DNA from: Amphibacillus cookii
GTDB lineage: Bacteria; Bacillota; Bacilli; Bacillales; Amphibacillaceae
DNA length: 64,000 bases
Assembly: GCF_016908375.1 (NCBI RefSeq)
Contig: NZ_JAFBDS010000005.1
Location: forward strand, 124,001-188,000
Direction: 5' to 3'
Shown here: in pieces, positions 18,826 through 30,900 of the stretch
Numbering within the stretch: position 1 is the first letter of the stretch
How the letters are laid out: the number at the start of each line of letters is the position of its first letter
The notes under the pieces: model-generated
Seen by the model: only the letters and a program-made list of their open reading frames with translations
What the model was told of the DNA's origin: nothing
Databases searched by the model: none
Position numbers and translations under genes: made by a program

Positions 18826-18930
18826 AAACTCACATTCACTCGACCTTTAGCTCATACGTTCGTTTTTCTTATACTAAGCTCTTTAAAATCTTAGCTTCAC
18901 CACTTCGTATTTATTTGACCCAATGTCCTT
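18826..18930 (+). repeat. Family-3 dispersed repeat, copy 2
   Basis: AACTCACATTCACTCG, TTTTTCTTATACTAAG and TTCACCACTTCGTATTTATT follow in the same order as in the copies near 62.1 kb and 0.6 kb. Confidence 0.5.
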
Positions 18931-18937
18931 TCCTAAG

Positions 18938-19104
18938 TATAAAACGAACCTTCAATCAGTCGGCATTTTCGTTCCTCTCCTACTGTGGATCGTTGAGTGA
19001 ATCAGGACATCAGCGTCCGTTAGCGCCTATCTAAATAGGTTTAACTCTGTTCTCTATATTGAGAGGGCTGTCGTTTCACGGCCGGTCGGTTATCTGTGTT
19101 TAAA
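18938..19104 (+). repeat. Two-hairpin dispersed repeat, copy F
   Basis: The copy runs from TATAAAACGAACCTTCAATC through CGTTGAGTGAATCAGGACAT and AGCGTCCGTTAGCGCC to CGGTCGGTTATCTGTG. Hairpin 1 is weakened in this copy. Confidence 0.88.
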
Positions 19105-19107
19105 CAG

Positions 19108-19138
19108 AACAAGCATGGAGATCATCCCCATGCTTGTT
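19108..19138 (-). terminator. Terminator of yvlCD
   Basis: AACAAGCATGG (19108-19118) pairs perfectly with CCATGCTTGTT (19128-19138). On the minus strand CTGTTT follows, so the T tract is weak. It begins 5 bases past the yvlD stop. Confidence 0.65.
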
Positions 19139-19142
19139 GATC

Positions 19143-19505
19143 CTACTTACTCAATAATATCGTATCCTTTACCAATTTGTTGAGAAATAAATTAATAATT
19201 GAGATTACCACTGCTGCAACAACGGCTAAACCAAAGGTCTCGATAACAAAATCCGCACCTATAATTGATTGTGTTAACATAAGGGTAATCGCATTAATAA
19301 CAAACAGAAATAGCCCAAGTGATAATACTGTAATCGGTAAAGTTAACACAATAAGAATCGGTTTAATCAAAACATTTAGAATTGACAAAATCAAGCTCGC
19401 TACAATGGCCATGCCAAATGTCGCAATGTGAAAACCATCAAATAATTGTGCAACCACAATTAAAGCAACTGCATCTAAAATTAATGATAAAATCCATTTT
19501 GTCAT
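19143..19505 (-). CDS. yvlD: YvlD-like small membrane protein (phage-holin-like family 4)
   Basis: This 120-residue protein consists of about four hydrophobic segments (residues 4-22, 28-48, 52-78 and 88-115) with almost no soluble part. It matches the YvlD / phage-holin-family-4 membrane proteins, which are named for hydropathy and not for shown holin activity. The ATG abuts yvlC with a 2-base gap. In B. subtilis yvlC and yvlD are likewise adjacent, in an operon tied to cell-envelope stress. Confidence 0.83.
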   Translation of the reverse strand: MTKWILSLILDAVALIVVAQLFDGFHIATFGMAIVASLILSILNVLIKPILIVLTLPITVLSLGLFLFVINAITLMLTQSIIGADFVIETFGLAVVAAVVISIINLFLNKLVKDTILLSK

Positions 19506-19507
19506 GG

Positions 19508-19705
19508 TTAGTACACATCACTTTTTGGGATAATAATGGCTGCTATAATATAAAACAATATAAAAGGAAAACCCGACGTGAAAATAGCTAAAAGGACATA
19601 TACCAATCGCAATAATGTTGGATCAACATTCAAGTGTTCGCCCAGACCCCCAAGAACGCCGGACACCATTACATCTTGATTTGAACGGGTTAATTTCTTT
19701 GTCAT
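19508..19705 (-). CDS. yvlC: PspC-domain protein YvlC
   Basis: The 65-residue protein is a single PspC domain. GVLGGLGEHLNVDPTLLRL (residues 17-35) is the conserved amphipathic part, and YVLLAIFTSGFPFILFYIIA is the membrane helix pair. PspC proteins sense or respond to membrane stress. An AAGGAGGGTCATTA-type ribosome site precedes the ATG at 19705. It is the first gene of a two-gene unit with yvlD. Confidence 0.87.
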   Translation of the reverse strand: MTKKLTRSNQDVMVSGVLGGLGEHLNVDPTLLRLVYVLLAIFTSGFPFILFYIIAAIIIPKSDVY

Positions 19706-19762
19706 TAATGACCCTCCTTGTGAATTGCTTTCTTAGTTATAATTATTCCTCTTTTTTAAAAA

Positions 19763-19882
19763 ATAAAACAAACCTTCAATCAGTGAGCGTTGAGTGAATC
19801 AGAATATTAACGTCCGTTAGCGCCCACCTAAATAGTTGAGTTCCACTCTCTATTTTGTTGCGGGCGGTTATCTGTGATAAAA
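19763..19882 (+). repeat. Two-hairpin dispersed repeat, copy G
   Basis: ATAAAACAAACCTTCAATCA leads straight into GTGAGCGTTGAGTGAATCAG, so hairpin 1 is largely deleted. The second half ends GCGGGCGGTTATCTGTGATAA. Confidence 0.85.
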
Positions 19883-19980
19883 CTTAAGCTAAATTATTGA
19901 TGTTTACTAATGATTCTATTTACTAAGTGCATGCTGAAAATTCGGGTAAAAGAACGACTTAGATTATCACGATTGATCCA

Positions 19981-20652
19981 TCACACTTCATTAAAAGACC
20001 ATTGATAAAATGCTTCATGTGATAACTTATCTTTAACAATTTGGTCTAAGCTTGCCGGTCCTTGGTTTAAACCACCCAAAATACCCGAAGCTTGTGATTT
20101 ATGTGCGACAATGGCCGCTAATTTATCCTCGAATGTGTCGGTTATATCAAATTGGAGATCTGCTTCACCCAAATCTTTTTCTTTATCCTTTTTAATCGCC
20201 AATGCCCACACCTCTGGTCTTTGATTCGGCTCAAAGCGGTTAACAGCTTCGATTGCAGCTGCTCCAAATGCATCATGATCTGGATGGACAGCATAGCCTG
20301 GATAGTGTGTAATAACCAATGTTGGTTTAATTTTTTCAAGATAACGAAATAGATGTGTTGCTAGACGATCTTGATCTTCAAATTCTAGTGTTTTATCGCG
20401 ATAACCTAACTGTTCGAGATTGATATCTAGAGATCGACAAGCATTCATTAATTCTTGTTGACGTATCTCGGGAAGTGTTTCTCTTGTTGCAAACGTAGGG
20501 TTACCCATGTTTCTTCCCATCTCACCTAAAGTACCACATAAATAGGTGACGGGTACGCCTTGCTTTCGAAAACGTGCTATCGTGCCAGCAGCCCCAAATG
20601 CTTCATCATCTGGGTGCGGAAAGATAACCACTACATGTTCATCCTTTTTCAT
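19981..20652 (-). CDS. bshB2: Bacillithiol biosynthesis deacetylase BshB2
   Basis: The enzyme removes acetate from GlcNAc-malate in bacillithiol synthesis. The 223-residue PIG-L family protein has the zinc and catalytic motif HPDDE at residues 13-17 and the second zinc region TYLCGTLGEMGRNMG near 35. HYPGYAVHPDHDAFG near 115 carries further zinc ligands. It resembles YojG (BshB2) more than BshB1, and its neighbour is YojF, which pairs with YojG in B. subtilis. The ATG at 20652 is preceded by a GGGGGCAATTG stretch. Confidence 0.88.
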   Translation of the reverse strand: MKKDEHVVVIFPHPDDEAFGAAGTIARFRKQGVPVTYLCGTLGEMGRNMGNPTFATRETLPEIRQQELMNACRSLDINLEQLGYRDKTLEFEDQDRLATHLFRYLEKIKPTLVITHYPGYAVHPDHDAFGAAAIEAVNRFEPNQRPEVWALAIKKDKEKDLGEADLQFDITDTFEDKLAAIVAHKSQASGILGGLNQGPASLDQIVKDKLSHEAFYQWSFNEV

Positions 20653-20671
20653 ACAATTGCCCCCTTTGCAT

Positions 20672-21025
20672 CTAATTCGTAAATGGTTGTAAACTTAATT
20701 CAAGCGTAACCAATAACCTGCCTTGGTCATCATGGCCTGCCAAGAGTAAACGTTTATGTTGATCGATCTGGTAATCCCTTAAACCTTCTGCATAAACCCA
20801 ACCGTTTCCGGTCTTTAGGCCGACACGGTAACTCTTTTCATCTCCACTTATTTTCGCCTGAGAAAAAGTGACTTGAGCATTACGAATAAACGCTCCTACA
20901 TTATAAGCTTCTCGATTATGATGCGTTGCATAGGCACCATTTGTCGTTTCTAAATGAATATAAACAGGTCGATCAACAAATTGATTAAGATAATCTTGAA
21001 TCAGACGAGCTTTTATTTTCTCCAT
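20672..21025 (-). CDS. yojF: YojF family protein (DUF1806)
   Basis: The 117-residue protein belongs to the YojF family of unknown function. It is nearly always adjacent to bshB2/yojG, here 19 bases upstream of it. No membrane segment or catalytic motif is visible; the alternating pattern from residue 18 on (VYIHLETTNGAY, AQVTFSQAKISG, SYRVGLKTGNGWVYAEG) suggests a beta-barrel fold. It starts 2 bases after the uvrA stop, so uvrB-uvrA-yojF-bshB2 may be one transcription unit. If so, bacillithiol deacetylation would partly share the SOS-type promoter; that is inference. Confidence 0.82.
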   Translation of the reverse strand: MEKIKARLIQDYLNQFVDRPVYIHLETTNGAYATHHNREAYNVGAFIRNAQVTFSQAKISGDEKSYRVGLKTGNGWVYAEGLRDYQIDQHKRLLLAGHDDQGRLLVTLELSLQPFTN

Positions 21026-21027
21026 CT

Positions 21028-23907
21028 TTACACCTCTACCTCAGTTATTGAGCTTTTATTAACAACTTCCGTCATTCTTGCATGATCACGGTCTAAAATG
21101 GGCTTAAGGTAATGACCCGTATAAGAACCGGAAACAGAAGCAATTTCTTCAGGGGTTCCGGTAGCTACAATTGTACCTCCACGATCGCCACCTTCAGGTC
21201 CTAAATCAATAATATAGTCAGCTGCTTTAATGACATCTAAATTATGTTCAATTATAACAACAGTATCTCCATTTTCAACCAAACGTTGCAGGACGATCAA
21301 GAGACGTCCAATATCATCTACATGCAGGCCAGTTGTTGGTTCATCAAGGATATAAAGCGACTTACCATTTGACCGACGGTGCAGTTCACTAGCTAGCTTA
21401 ACCCGTTGTGCTTCACCTCCAGATAACGTTGTTGCGGGTTGACCTAAGCGAATGTAACCCAAACCAACATCAAGGACGGTTTGCAATTTCCTATTAATCT
21501 TTGGGATATTTTTAAAAAACACTAACGCTTCTTCAATGGTCATATCTAAAATATCGGCTATATTCTTCCCTTTATATTTTACTTCTAATGTTTCTCTATT
21601 ATAACGTTTGCCATGACAAACTTCACAGGGGACATAAACATCAGGTAAAAAGTGCATCTCTATTTTTATAATACCATCACCACGACACGCTTCACAACGC
21701 CCACCTTTTACATTAAAGCTAAATCGCCCTTTTTTATAGCCGCGTATTTTCGCTTCATTGGTTTGAGCGAATACATCACGAATATCATCAAATACCCCTG
21801 TATAAGTAGCAGGATTCGAACGTGGCGTCCTTCCGATCGGTGATTGATCAATATCAATGATTTTGTCTAAATGTTCACTGCCCTTGATTGCTTTATGCTT
21901 GCCCGGTTTTTGTTTGGCGCGATTGAGCAACATCGCTAGCTTTTTATGAACAATTTCATTGATGAGCGTACTTTTCCCTGATCCCGATACCCCAGTAACA
22001 GTCGTCATTAAACCGATCGGTATTTTGACATTAACGTTCTTCAAGTTGTTCTCACTAGCGCCTTCCACTTCGATAAAGCGACCATCTGATTGGCGACGTT
22101 CAGCAGGTAATGGTATAAATTTCTTACCAAGTAAATACTGTCCTGTTAGTGATTTCTTCTGACGCATCACCTGTTTCGGCGTGCCACTCGCAATAATTTC
22201 ACCACCATGTTCACCCGCGCCAGGCCCAATATCAATCAACCAGTCTGCTGCTAGCATCGTATCTTCATCATGCTCAACTACAATTAAAGTATTACCTAAA
22301 TCTCGCATTTGTTGAAGAGTATGAATTAATCGGTCATTATCACGTTGATGTAAACCAATAGAAGGTTCATCAAGTACATACAAAACACCGGTGAGTGCTG
22401 AACCAATTTGAGTCGCCAAACGAATACGTTGGGCTTCACCACCAGACAACGTCCCTGCTTTTCTCGATAATGTTAAATAATCAAGTCCGACATTTGTTAA
22501 AAATGTTAGCCGGCTTTCTAATTCTTTTAAGATCATTTTAGCAATTTGTTGTTCTTTAGCAGAAAGCTCTAAATGACTCAATAATTCATTAGCTTCAGTA
22601 ACAGACAACTGTGTAACTTGACCAATATGAAGACCATTGATCAAGACAGACATTGCTTCTTTGTTTAAACGGAAGCCCTGACAGGTTGGACAATCTTTTT
22701 GCGCCATGTATTTTTCCATCTGCTCTCGAATATAATCTGAACTCGTTTCTCGATATCTTCGCGCAATGTTATTTAAGACACCTTCAAATTCAATCTCAGT
22801 ATCGCGCTTCATACCGTAATCATTTTCATAACTAAAATGGATCTTTTCTTTGCCACTGCCCTGTAGAATTCTGTCTAATTGCTTTTTAGGTAATTGACTA
22901 ACTGGTGTGTCCATATCAATTCCATAGTGTTTGCAAACACTTGCTAGTAATTGTGGATAATATTGTGAGCTCGTTGGTTGCCAAGCAACAATAGCCCCTT
23001 CATTTAAAGTAAGCGCCTTGTTCGGTATCACGAGATCGACGTCGACTTCTAATTTACTTCCTAAACCATCACACTGCTGACAAGCACCATGTGGTGCATT
23101 AAATGAAAATAACCGCGGTTCTAATTCTCCTATTGAGAATCCACAAATCGGACAAGCGTGGTGTTCACTAAATAGCAATTCTTCTTCTCCAATAACATCT
23201 ACAATGACCTGTCCCTCACTCAATTTAAGTGCAGTTTCCAGCGAATCACTCAGTCTAGCAGATACACCGTCTTTAACCACAATTCGGTCAACAACCACTT
23301 CAATGTTATGCTTATTATTTTTCTCAAGCTTTATCTGATCACCTATTTCCATCATTTCACCATCAACACGTAATCGAATATAACCTTCTTGTTTAAGCTT
23401 TTCCAATAATTTAACATGCTCGCCTTTTCGCCCTGATACAACAGGTGCAAGAATTTGTAGCTTTGTTCGTTCAGGATAAGCCAGAATACGGTCTACCATT
23501 TGCTCGACAGTTTGGGAAGTAATTTCATTACCGTGAGTTGGACAAGTCGGATGGCCAACCCGTGCATATAAAAGCCTTAAATAATCATAAATCTCAGTTA
23601 CCGTTGCGACAGTTGATCTCGGATTTTTACTTGTCGTTTTTTGATCAATCGAGATCGCAGGTGACAATCCCTCAATTGTATCAACATCAGGCTTATCCAT
23701 CTGTCCTAAAAATTGACGTGCATATGCTGATAATGATTCAACATAACGTCTTTGTCCCTCTGCATAAATAGTGTCGAATGCCAATGATGATTTTCCAGAA
23801 CCTGATAACCCTGTCAGGACAACGAGCTTATCTTTTGGGATATCAATGTCAACATTTTTTAAATTATGGGCTCGAGCACCCTTAATTGTGATTTTCTTTT
23901 TTACCAT
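21028..23907 (-). CDS. uvrA: Excinuclease ABC subunit A
   Basis: UvrA is the damage-recognising ATPase of nucleotide excision repair. The 959-residue protein has two ABC modules. Walker A sites are GLSGSGKSS near residue 33 and GVSGSGKST near 642. ABC signatures are LSGGEAQRI near 489 and LSGGEAQRV near 831. Zinc modules are CPICGF..CQQCDG near 254-280 and [15 protein letters not shown] near 740. Length is normal. It follows uvrB with a 6-base gap, in the standard uvrBA order. Confidence 0.97.
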   Translation of the reverse strand: MVKKKITIKGARAHNLKNVDIDIPKDKLVVLTGLSGSGKSSLAFDTIYAEGQRRYVESLSAYARQFLGQMDKPDVDTIEGLSPAISIDQKTTSKNPRSTVATVTEIYDYLRLLYARVGHPTCPTHGNEITSQTVEQMVDRILAYPERTKLQILAPVVSGRKGEHVKLLEKLKQEGYIRLRVDGEMMEIGDQIKLEKNNKHNIEVVVDRIVVKDGVSARLSDSLETALKLSEGQVIVDVIGEEELLFSEHHACPICGFSIGELEPRLFSFNAPHGACQQCDGLGSKLEVDVDLVIPNKALTLNEGAIVAWQPTSSQYYPQLLASVCKHYGIDMDTPVSQLPKKQLDRILQGSGKEKIHFSYENDYGMKRDTEIEFEGVLNNIARRYRETSSDYIREQMEKYMAQKDCPTCQGFRLNKEAMSVLINGLHIGQVTQLSVTEANELLSHLELSAKEQQIAKMILKELESRLTFLTNVGLDYLTLSRKAGTLSGGEAQRIRLATQIGSALTGVLYVLDEPSIGLHQRDNDRLIHTLQQMRDLGNTLIVVEHDEDTMLAADWLIDIGPGAGEHGGEIIASGTPKQVMRQKKSLTGQYLLGKKFIPLPAERRQSDGRFIEVEGASENNLKNVNVKIPIGLMTTVTGVSGSGKSTLINEIVHKKLAMLLNRAKQKPGKHKAIKGSEHLDKIIDIDQSPIGRTPRSNPATYTGVFDDIRDVFAQTNEAKIRGYKKGRFSFNVKGGRCEACRGDGIIKIEMHFLPDVYVPCEVCHGKRYNRETLEVKYKGKNIADILDMTIEEALVFFKNIPKINRKLQTVLDVGLGYIRLGQPATTLSGGEAQRVKLASELHRRSNGKSLYILDEPTTGLHVDDIGRLLIVLQRLVENGDTVVIIEHNLDVIKAADYIIDLGPEGGDRGGTIVATGTPEEIASVSGSYTGHYLKPILDRDHARMTEVVNKSSITEVEV

Positions 23908-23913
23908 CTATGC

Positions 23914-25896
23914 TCATCCTTCCGCTTTCAATTCAAGAACGAGATCACGCAGTTCAGCTGCCTTTTCAAAATTCAATTCTCGCGCGGCCTGCTTCATCTC
24001 TTGTTCCATTTCTTCAATTAGTTTCGCCCGTTCTTTTTGCGTCATTTCTGATAATTTCGGACGATCTGCTTGATAATCAGCTTGATCTTCAGCTGCTATC
24101 GTTGCTCGGATCACGTCACGGACCTCTTTATTAATTGTCTTAGGCGTTATACCATGTGCTTTATTATAGGCTTCTTGCTTCTCACGCCGCCTCTGCGTCT
24201 CATCAATCGCTCGTCTCATCGAATCCGTGATCCGGTCAGCGTACATAATGACTTGTCCTTCTTCGTTTCGAGCGGCACGTCCCATCGTCTGGATCAATGA
24301 CCGATCCGAACGTAAAAATCCTTCTTTATCGGCATCTAAAATAGCGACAAGAGAGACTTCAGGAATATCTAAGCCTTCTCGTAACAAGTTAATCCCGACA
24401 AGGACATCATATTTGCCCACCCTTAAATCGCGGATGATTTCAATTCGGTCCAACGTTTTAATCTCAGAATGCAAATAAGCAACTTTCATGCCGATTTCTT
24501 TCAAATAATCGGTTAAGTCTTCTGACATTTTTTTCGTTAATGTTGTGATAAGCACCCGTTGATCTTTTTTAATTCTTTTGTTAATTTCACCAATAAGATC
24601 ATCGATTTGACCATCAATCGGGCGAACATCAACTTCTGGATCAAGCAATCCGGTTGGCCGAATGATCTGTTCCGTCATCTTTGGCGTATGCTCTAGCTCA
24701 TAAGGGCCAGGCGTAGCTGAAACAAAAATAAACTGATTCGCTTTTTCTTCAAATTCAGTAAAGGTCAATGGTCGGTTATCTAGGGCAGAAGGTAATCTAA
24801 AACCATGATCTACAAGCACTTGTTTACGTGCTTTATCACCATTAAACATACCACGCACTTGGGGCAATGTTACATGTGATTCATCAATAACAATGATAAA
24901 ATCATCAGGAAAGTAATCGATTAACGTATAAGGTGTTGAACCCGCTTCACGAAGTGTTAGATGACGAGAGTAGTTCTCAATCCCTGAACAAAAACCCATT
25001 TCAGCCATCATTTCTAGATCATAGCGTGTCCGTTGTTCAATACGCTGCGCTTCTAATAATTTATTATTTTCGCGAAAATACTTGAGCTGTTGCTCTAACT
25101 CAGCCTCGATATTTTTCATCGCAATCTTTAATTTATCTTCACCGGTAACAAAGTGAGAAGCCGGAAAGATCGCAATATGTTCACGATCGCCAATAATTTC
25201 TCCGGTTAATGCGTCAACTTCACGAATCCGATCAATTTCATCACCGAAAAATTCAACACGAACGCAGTGCTCTTCACGTGAAGCAGGGATAATTTCTACT
25301 GAATCGCCACGAACGCGAAATGTCCCACGTTGAAAGTCAATATCATTACGGGCATATTGTATATTTACCAAATTTCTAAGCAATTGATCGCGATCTTTTT
25401 CCATACCAACCCGAAGTGATAGCACTTGTTTACGATATTCTTCCGGGGAACCCAATCCGTAAATACAGGATACACTCGCAACAATCAGGACATCTTCCCG
25501 TTCAAACAACGCCGAGGTCGCTGAGTGTCTTAACTTATCAATTTCATCATTAATACTAGCATCTTTTTCAATAAAGGTATCCGTGGAAGGCACATAGGCT
25601 TCAGGCTGATAATAGTCATAATAACTTACAAAATATTCAACCGCATTATTTGGAAAGAATTCCTTAAACTCACTATAAAGTTGACCAGCCAATGTTTTAT
25701 TATGTGCCATAACAAGTGTCGGTTTCTTTACTTCTTTAATGACATTTGAAATCGTAAATGTCTTTCCTGTTCCAGTCGCACCAAGCAATGTTTGAGCATG
25801 TTTTTTACGATTTATACCGTCAACGAGTTCAGCGATCGCTTTAGGTTGATCACCCTCTGGTTTATATTTCGATACTAATTCAAAAGCTTGTCCCAT
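23914..25896 (-). CDS. uvrB: Excinuclease ABC subunit B
   Basis: UvrB is the helicase-fold damage verification subunit that recruits UvrC. The 660-residue protein has Walker [11 protein letters not shown] near residue 39, the damage-probing beta-hairpin with [12 protein letters not shown] near 92 and DESHVTLPQ near 338. The C-terminal UVR domain (residues 620-655) is where UvrC binds. The ATG at 25896 has CGGAGGAAT upstream. A LexA-type box overlaps its promoter, so induction by DNA damage is expected. Confidence 0.97.
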   Translation of the reverse strand: MGQAFELVSKYKPEGDQPKAIAELVDGINRKKHAQTLLGATGTGKTFTISNVIKEVKKPTLVMAHNKTLAGQLYSEFKEFFPNNAVEYFVSYYDYYQPEAYVPSTDTFIEKDASINDEIDKLRHSATSALFEREDVLIVASVSCIYGLGSPEEYRKQVLSLRVGMEKDRDQLLRNLVNIQYARNDIDFQRGTFRVRGDSVEIIPASREEHCVRVEFFGDEIDRIREVDALTGEIIGDREHIAIFPASHFVTGEDKLKIAMKNIEAELEQQLKYFRENNKLLEAQRIEQRTRYDLEMMAEMGFCSGIENYSRHLTLREAGSTPYTLIDYFPDDFIIVIDESHVTLPQVRGMFNGDKARKQVLVDHGFRLPSALDNRPLTFTEFEEKANQFIFVSATPGPYELEHTPKMTEQIIRPTGLLDPEVDVRPIDGQIDDLIGEINKRIKKDQRVLITTLTKKMSEDLTDYLKEIGMKVAYLHSEIKTLDRIEIIRDLRVGKYDVLVGINLLREGLDIPEVSLVAILDADKEGFLRSDRSLIQTMGRAARNEEGQVIMYADRITDSMRRAIDETQRRREKQEAYNKAHGITPKTINKEVRDVIRATIAAEDQADYQADRPKLSEMTQKERAKLIEEMEQEMKQAARELNFEKAAELRDLVLELKAEG

Positions 25897-25955
25897 CGCT
25901 TATTCCTCCGATCTGTCTATCTACCTTTTTTCCCAACCCATTTATAGCTAAACCT

Positions 25956-25995
25956 ATTATACACAATTTACTTTAAAAATGCGAACGAATATTCG
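25956..25995 (-). promoter_or_regulatory. uvrB promoter with LexA/DinR-type SOS box
   Basis: CGAACGAATATTCG (25982-25995) fits the Gram-positive SOS box CGAAC-N4-GTTCG with one change (ATTCG). On the minus strand TATAAT lies at 25961-25956, and the box covers the place of the -35 element. Repression by LexA of uvrBA is established in B. subtilis. Confidence 0.8.
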
Positions 25996-26166
25996 CTTTT
26001 TTTAAAAAAGTAACTTATTGTTTCTTAACCCTGTACAATCCAACTAAACCACGAACAACCGTCATTCATTAGTGTACAGTCTTTCTTCCTGTAGCGAATT
26101 TGTTTGCTTTCCATAAAACATTTTAGCTTTGACGCTTAAATATTAACACCTAACTAACGTAGGACA

Positions 26167-26200
26167 AAAAACTTGAGGAAAAATGCTTCCCTCAAGTTTT
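26167..26200 (-). terminator. Terminator of prfC
   Basis: AAAACTTGAGG and CCTCAAGTTTT flank a short loop. On the minus strand the stem ends in AGTTTTTTG. It begins 4 bases after the prfC stop. Confidence 0.88.
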
Positions 26201-26203
26201 GAT

Positions 26204-27790
26204 TTAATAAGATTGATCGTATTGATTAACTTCAAATAGATCAATTAACTTTATATCTTTATGTTTATCCGTGAACCAACGTAGTGCAAAATCATTTTTA
26301 AATAAGATTAAAAAAGCACCTTCACGATCTTTTACTAATAAGTTTCGTTCATCAAACAAGCTCGTATCAACTTGTTCTTGCTCAAGCCAACGTGGAATTC
26401 TTTCACCAATCGATTCTAAGTTTACTTCTACATTATACTCGTGTTTCATACGATGTTCAAATACTTGATACTGAAGTTCACCGACAGCACCAATAATATA
26501 TTGTTCAAATGGATAGCCCGTAAACAATTGAATCGCACCCTCTTGCACAAGCTGTTCTAATCCTTTCTTGAATTGTTTAGCTTTCATTACATTTTTAGCC
26601 GTTACGCGTTTAAACAATTCTGGTGGAAACTGTGGTAATTCATCATATTGAAAGGTATCTTTTCCTGCTAATAATGTATCACCAATCCGATATATACCTG
26701 GATCATAAATGCCGATAATATCACCCGGAAAAGCGCGGTCAACGGTATCACGTGATGACGCGACAAATTGTTGGGTTTGCGTCAATTTAATTGTTTTATT
26801 CAGTCGTGGTAATTTAACTGTCATTCCACGCTCAAATTCACCCGAGCATACTCTTAAAAAAGCAACGCGGTCACGATGAGCAGGATTCATATTCGCTTGA
26901 ATTTTAAAAATAAATCCAGAGAATGCTTCATTTTCCGGCTGAACTAGACCCTCTGTTGTTTTTCGTGGCTTTGGATTTGGTGCCATCTCAATAAACGTAT
27001 CAAAAAAGGTTTGGACACCAAAAGGGGCGAGTGCACTCCCAAAGAAGACAGGCGTTTGATCTCCTTTTAAAACTGACCCTAAAGAAAAAGCATCACCAGC
27101 TTCATCGAGTAAAGCAAGCTCATCTACTGCTTCTTGGTATGTCGGGTCTTCTGTTAATTCCGGATGACTTCCCTGTTCAAGTACAGAATAAGGGATATGA
27201 TTTTCTTCTTCATTCCCATTGAACTGAACGAATTGTTGGTGATAACGATCAAAAATACCTAAAAAACGCTTGCCCATTCCAACTGGCCAATTGATTGGAT
27301 ACGTTTCAATCTCAAGTACTTGTTCAATTTGTTCTAATAATGCTAAAGGATCACGACCCTCTCGATCCATTTTATTAATAAAGGTAAAGATCGGAATACC
27401 ACGCATTTTACAAACTTTAAATAACTTAATCGTTTGCGCCTCAATCCCTTTCGTTGCATCAATAATCATTACCACACTATCAACTGCCGTTAAGGTCCTA
27501 TAGGTGTCTTCACTAAAGTCCTCATGGCCCGGTGTATCAAGAATATTGACATGGTAATCTTTATAGGGAAAATTCATCACACTTGATGTCACCGAGATCC
27601 CACGTTGTTTCTCAATTTCCATCCAATCAGAAGTCGCGAACTTTCCCGATTTCTTTCCTTTTACCGTCCCGGCTGACCGAATCAACTGACCGAACAGCAA
27701 TAGTTTCTCCGTTAATGTCGTTTTCCCCGCATCCGGGTGTGAAATAATTGCAAATGTTTTTCGCTTCTTTACTTCTGTTTCAATTGTCAT
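26204..27790 (-). CDS. prfC: Peptide chain release factor 3
   Basis: RF3 is a GTPase that recycles RF1 and RF2 from the ribosome after termination. The 528-residue protein has the P-loop SHPDAGKTT near residue 16, the switch II region [14 protein letters not shown] near 84 and the NKMD motif near 140, followed by the domain II and III regions typical of RF3. The ATG at 27790 with GGAAGG seven bases upstream is preferred to a start at 27829. RF3 is not present in every Bacillaceae genome, so it is a lineage marker here. It is divergently arranged with the SNF2 helicase gene. Confidence 0.94.
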   Translation of the reverse strand: MTIETEVKKRKTFAIISHPDAGKTTLTEKLLLFGQLIRSAGTVKGKKSGKFATSDWMEIEKQRGISVTSSVMNFPYKDYHVNILDTPGHEDFSEDTYRTLTAVDSVVMIIDATKGIEAQTIKLFKVCKMRGIPIFTFINKMDREGRDPLALLEQIEQVLEIETYPINWPVGMGKRFLGIFDRYHQQFVQFNGNEEENHIPYSVLEQGSHPELTEDPTYQEAVDELALLDEAGDAFSLGSVLKGDQTPVFFGSALAPFGVQTFFDTFIEMAPNPKPRKTTEGLVQPENEAFSGFIFKIQANMNPAHRDRVAFLRVCSGEFERGMTVKLPRLNKTIKLTQTQQFVASSRDTVDRAFPGDIIGIYDPGIYRIGDTLLAGKDTFQYDELPQFPPELFKRVTAKNVMKAKQFKKGLEQLVQEGAIQLFTGYPFEQYIIGAVGELQYQVFEHRMKHEYNVEVNLESIGERIPRWLEQEQVDTSLFDERNLLVKDREGAFLILFKNDFALRWFTDKHKDIKLIDLFEVNQYDQSY

Positions 27791-27944
27791 CTGACTACCT
27801 TCCATCTGTATTATATATTTTAATAACATTAAACCAATACATGCGTTAAGTTTTTGATATCCGTTTAGAAGTTAGCACACCTTTGTTGATAAAGTCAATT
27901 ATTAATTGTTCACCTTAAACGGTTAATTTTAGAACAAAATTTGT

Positions 27945-27983
27945 TATAATAAAGAGATACACATTTATTGTAGTTAATGAGGA
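27945..27983 (+). promoter_or_regulatory. Candidate promoter of the SNF2 helicase gene
   Basis: TATAAT at 27945-27950 is preceded by TTG, but there is no good -35 at 17 bases. The ribosome site GAGGAG follows before the ATG at 27991. Confidence 0.45.
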
Positions 27984-27990
27984 GTTTATT

Positions 27991-30900
27991 ATGTCACATT
28001 TATTTCTTGAAACAAAAGATATTATAAATATTACCGGGCAGAGATTTTATAAACGAGGGCTAGACTATTTTAATAAAGGACGTGTCAACAGCTTAAGTTA
28101 TAATCCAACTATTCATTCATGGAGTGCTGTGGTGAAGGGGGCAAACCACTATAATGTGAGAATCTTTTTCTTTGAAAATGATGATTTAGAAGCAACATGT
28201 AATTGCCCAGCATACGAAACGCATTATACATGTAAACATATCGCAGCTGTGTTACTTGCCGTCACCAATAAGCAACAACCTGCTCAAATTATTAATGACG
28301 AGGCGACAGCCAACGGTACAGACCCCTTTCCCCTAAGGATGATTGACGCCTTTAGTGAGCCTGTTGATCCAACAGTTACTGAGACAGAACGTTTAAAAAT
28401 TGATTTTATTTTAAATGAAACACGACATAGCGCCAGTCAAGATCCTTTCTTTAAACTAAGTTTAAAAGTAGGCGAACAACAACTGTTTATCGTTAAAGAC
28501 CTGCAAGGTTTTATTCAAGCCATTGAGTACAAGCAATCGATTAAGATTACCAACAACTTCGCATATCAGCCACAACGCCATGAAATCAATTCAGCTGATA
28601 TCCACGTGTTAAATTTACTTAAAACGGTGATTGCTCATGCAAATATTTATGCCCACGACTATTTAGACATCGATAAACGCGAGGTTGTTCTACCACCATT
28701 TCTATTTGAGTCATTTATAAAACGATTAACTCTGTGCTCATTTCAATTAACGAAGGAAACAGGTGAAGCAACAAATACGCTTACAATCATTGATCAGCTA
28801 CCTGAGATCAGCTTTGCTATTGATTTAAAAACTGAACAAACATATACCATCGATTTTAGCCAACTTTTTGGTTATCAATTTTCACGTTACTATAACTATT
28901 TATATCGCGATCAACACTTCTATTTACTCACGGACGAGCAAAAAGATACACTAACACAAATTTACGCCATTCTGCCCTACCAACAAAAAAAAGTTTACCA
29001 AATTAGTAAAGATAAAATGACTTACTTTGTTGGCCATGTCTTACCACATATAAAGCGTTTGGGGACGATTAAGTACAGCAATGAAGCACAAGTAACTATT
29101 AAACAATTTCCACTAGAAGTGAAGTTATATATCGAAGAAATTAAACAAGCTTTAAGTGTTACGGTCATCTTTCAATACGGCGACAAACAAATCAATCCAT
29201 TCGAGAAGCAAAACCCTAATGATACCGTCTTAATCCGAGCTTTTAAAAAAGAACAGCACATTATTGATCTATTGAAAAAATCAGGCTTTCATTACTTAAA
29301 TCAACGCTTCCAACTGTTCAGTTATGAACGCATTTATCAATTTATCCATGAACAGCTTCCTTTGTTACAAAATGAAGCAACTGTATATCTATCTGAACAA
29401 GCCAAAACGCTAAAAGCCGAACAGCAGCCATCATTGGCTACTACTGTTGATCATAATGCTTTTACCGGGATGCTAGATGTCCATTTTAATATCGACGGTA
29501 TTTCAGATGATGAAATTAAAAATGTATTAAAAGCACTAGTCGAACGAAAGAAATATTATCGACTTAACAATGGTCCGTTAATCAAACTTAGCGATGATGC
29601 CTTCCAAGCTTTTCAAACATTTGCTGATCAACTTCAGTTAAAACAGTCAGAGTTACTCGATACACATCTGCAATTAAATACCGCCCAAAGCATTCAAGTT
29701 GATCAAGCATTAGCCGGTTATCAACCGAACTATTCGGACACTTTTCATCAATTACTTGAAGCGATTCAACAACCTCAAGCGATTAACTATCGATTGCCGG
29801 CAGCACTCCAAGCTGAACTGCGAGATTATCAAAAAGTCGGTTACCAATGGTTTAAAGCACTGGCCCAATATCAGCTTGGTGGCATTTTAGCGGACGAAAT
29901 GGGATTAGGAAAAACAGTTCAAGCGATCAGCTTCATTGTTAGCGAGAAAGAAACGGACAATAGACAACCTTCACTCGTGATCGCGCCAGCATCATTAATC
30001 TATAATTGGAAGTACGAATTTGAAAAATTCGCACCAACATTAGCAGTCGAAGTAGTCGCAGGAAGTAAGCAAGAGCGTCAAAGCTTATTCCAATCAGAAA
30101 ATACACCAGATGTTTTAATTACATCATACCCTTTAATTAGGAAAGACATAAAAAACTATCAAGCACTTAACTTTGATATCATGATTCTAGATGAAGCACA
30201 AGCAATTAAGAATCATTTAACACAAACAGCTAAAGCAACCAAAGCGATCCAAGCTAAGCAACGTTTTGCATTAAGCGGCACACCGATTGAAAATCGGTTA
30301 GACGAATTATGGTCGATTTTCCAAACCATCTCTCCTGGATTTCTCGGACCGAAAAGGCAATTTCTACAACATGATAAAGATTATATTCAACAAATAACAC
30401 GTCCGTTTATCCTGCGCAGACTTAAAAGAGATGTTTTACCAGAGTTGCCTGAAAAAATTGAAATAGAACAGTATACTGAGCTTACTAAAGAACAAAAGCA
30501 AGTCTACCTTGCCTATCTCCAACGGATTCAACAACACGTCGACACCGCCATCGAAAATAATCAATTTGAGCAAGGCAAATTAGAAATCTTGGCTGGTTTA
30601 ACCCGTTTACGACAAATTTGTTGTCATCCAGGCTTGTTCTTAGACAACTATCATGGCCAATCTGGTAAGCTTGATTTATTGCTGACGATTATCGAACAAT
30701 TACGCGAACAAGACAGACGAATCCTGATCTTCTCTCAATTTTCCAGTATGCTTAAAATGATTGCCCAGCAGGTCAATAAGCATGACTATCAAGCTTTTTA
30801 CTTAGATGGTCAAACACCCGTTAAAGATCGGGTAACAATGGCAGACCAATTCAACAATGGTGAGAGGGAGCTGTTTCTGATTTCACTAAAAGCTGGCGGA

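Larger units (their letters stand above)
18782..19142. other. Intergenic region with family-3 repeat, two-hairpin repeat and terminator
   Basis: The 361-bp gap contains a family-3 copy (18826-18930), two-hairpin copy F (18938-19104) and the yvlD terminator (19108-19138). The pabB promoter is probably within the first 100 bp, but none is clear. Confidence 0.55.
25897..26203. other. Intergenic region: uvrB promoter and prfC terminator
   Basis: The gap carries the uvrB promoter with its LexA box (25956-25995) and the prfC terminator (26167-26200). Nothing further was recognised in 26000-26160. Confidence 0.6.
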
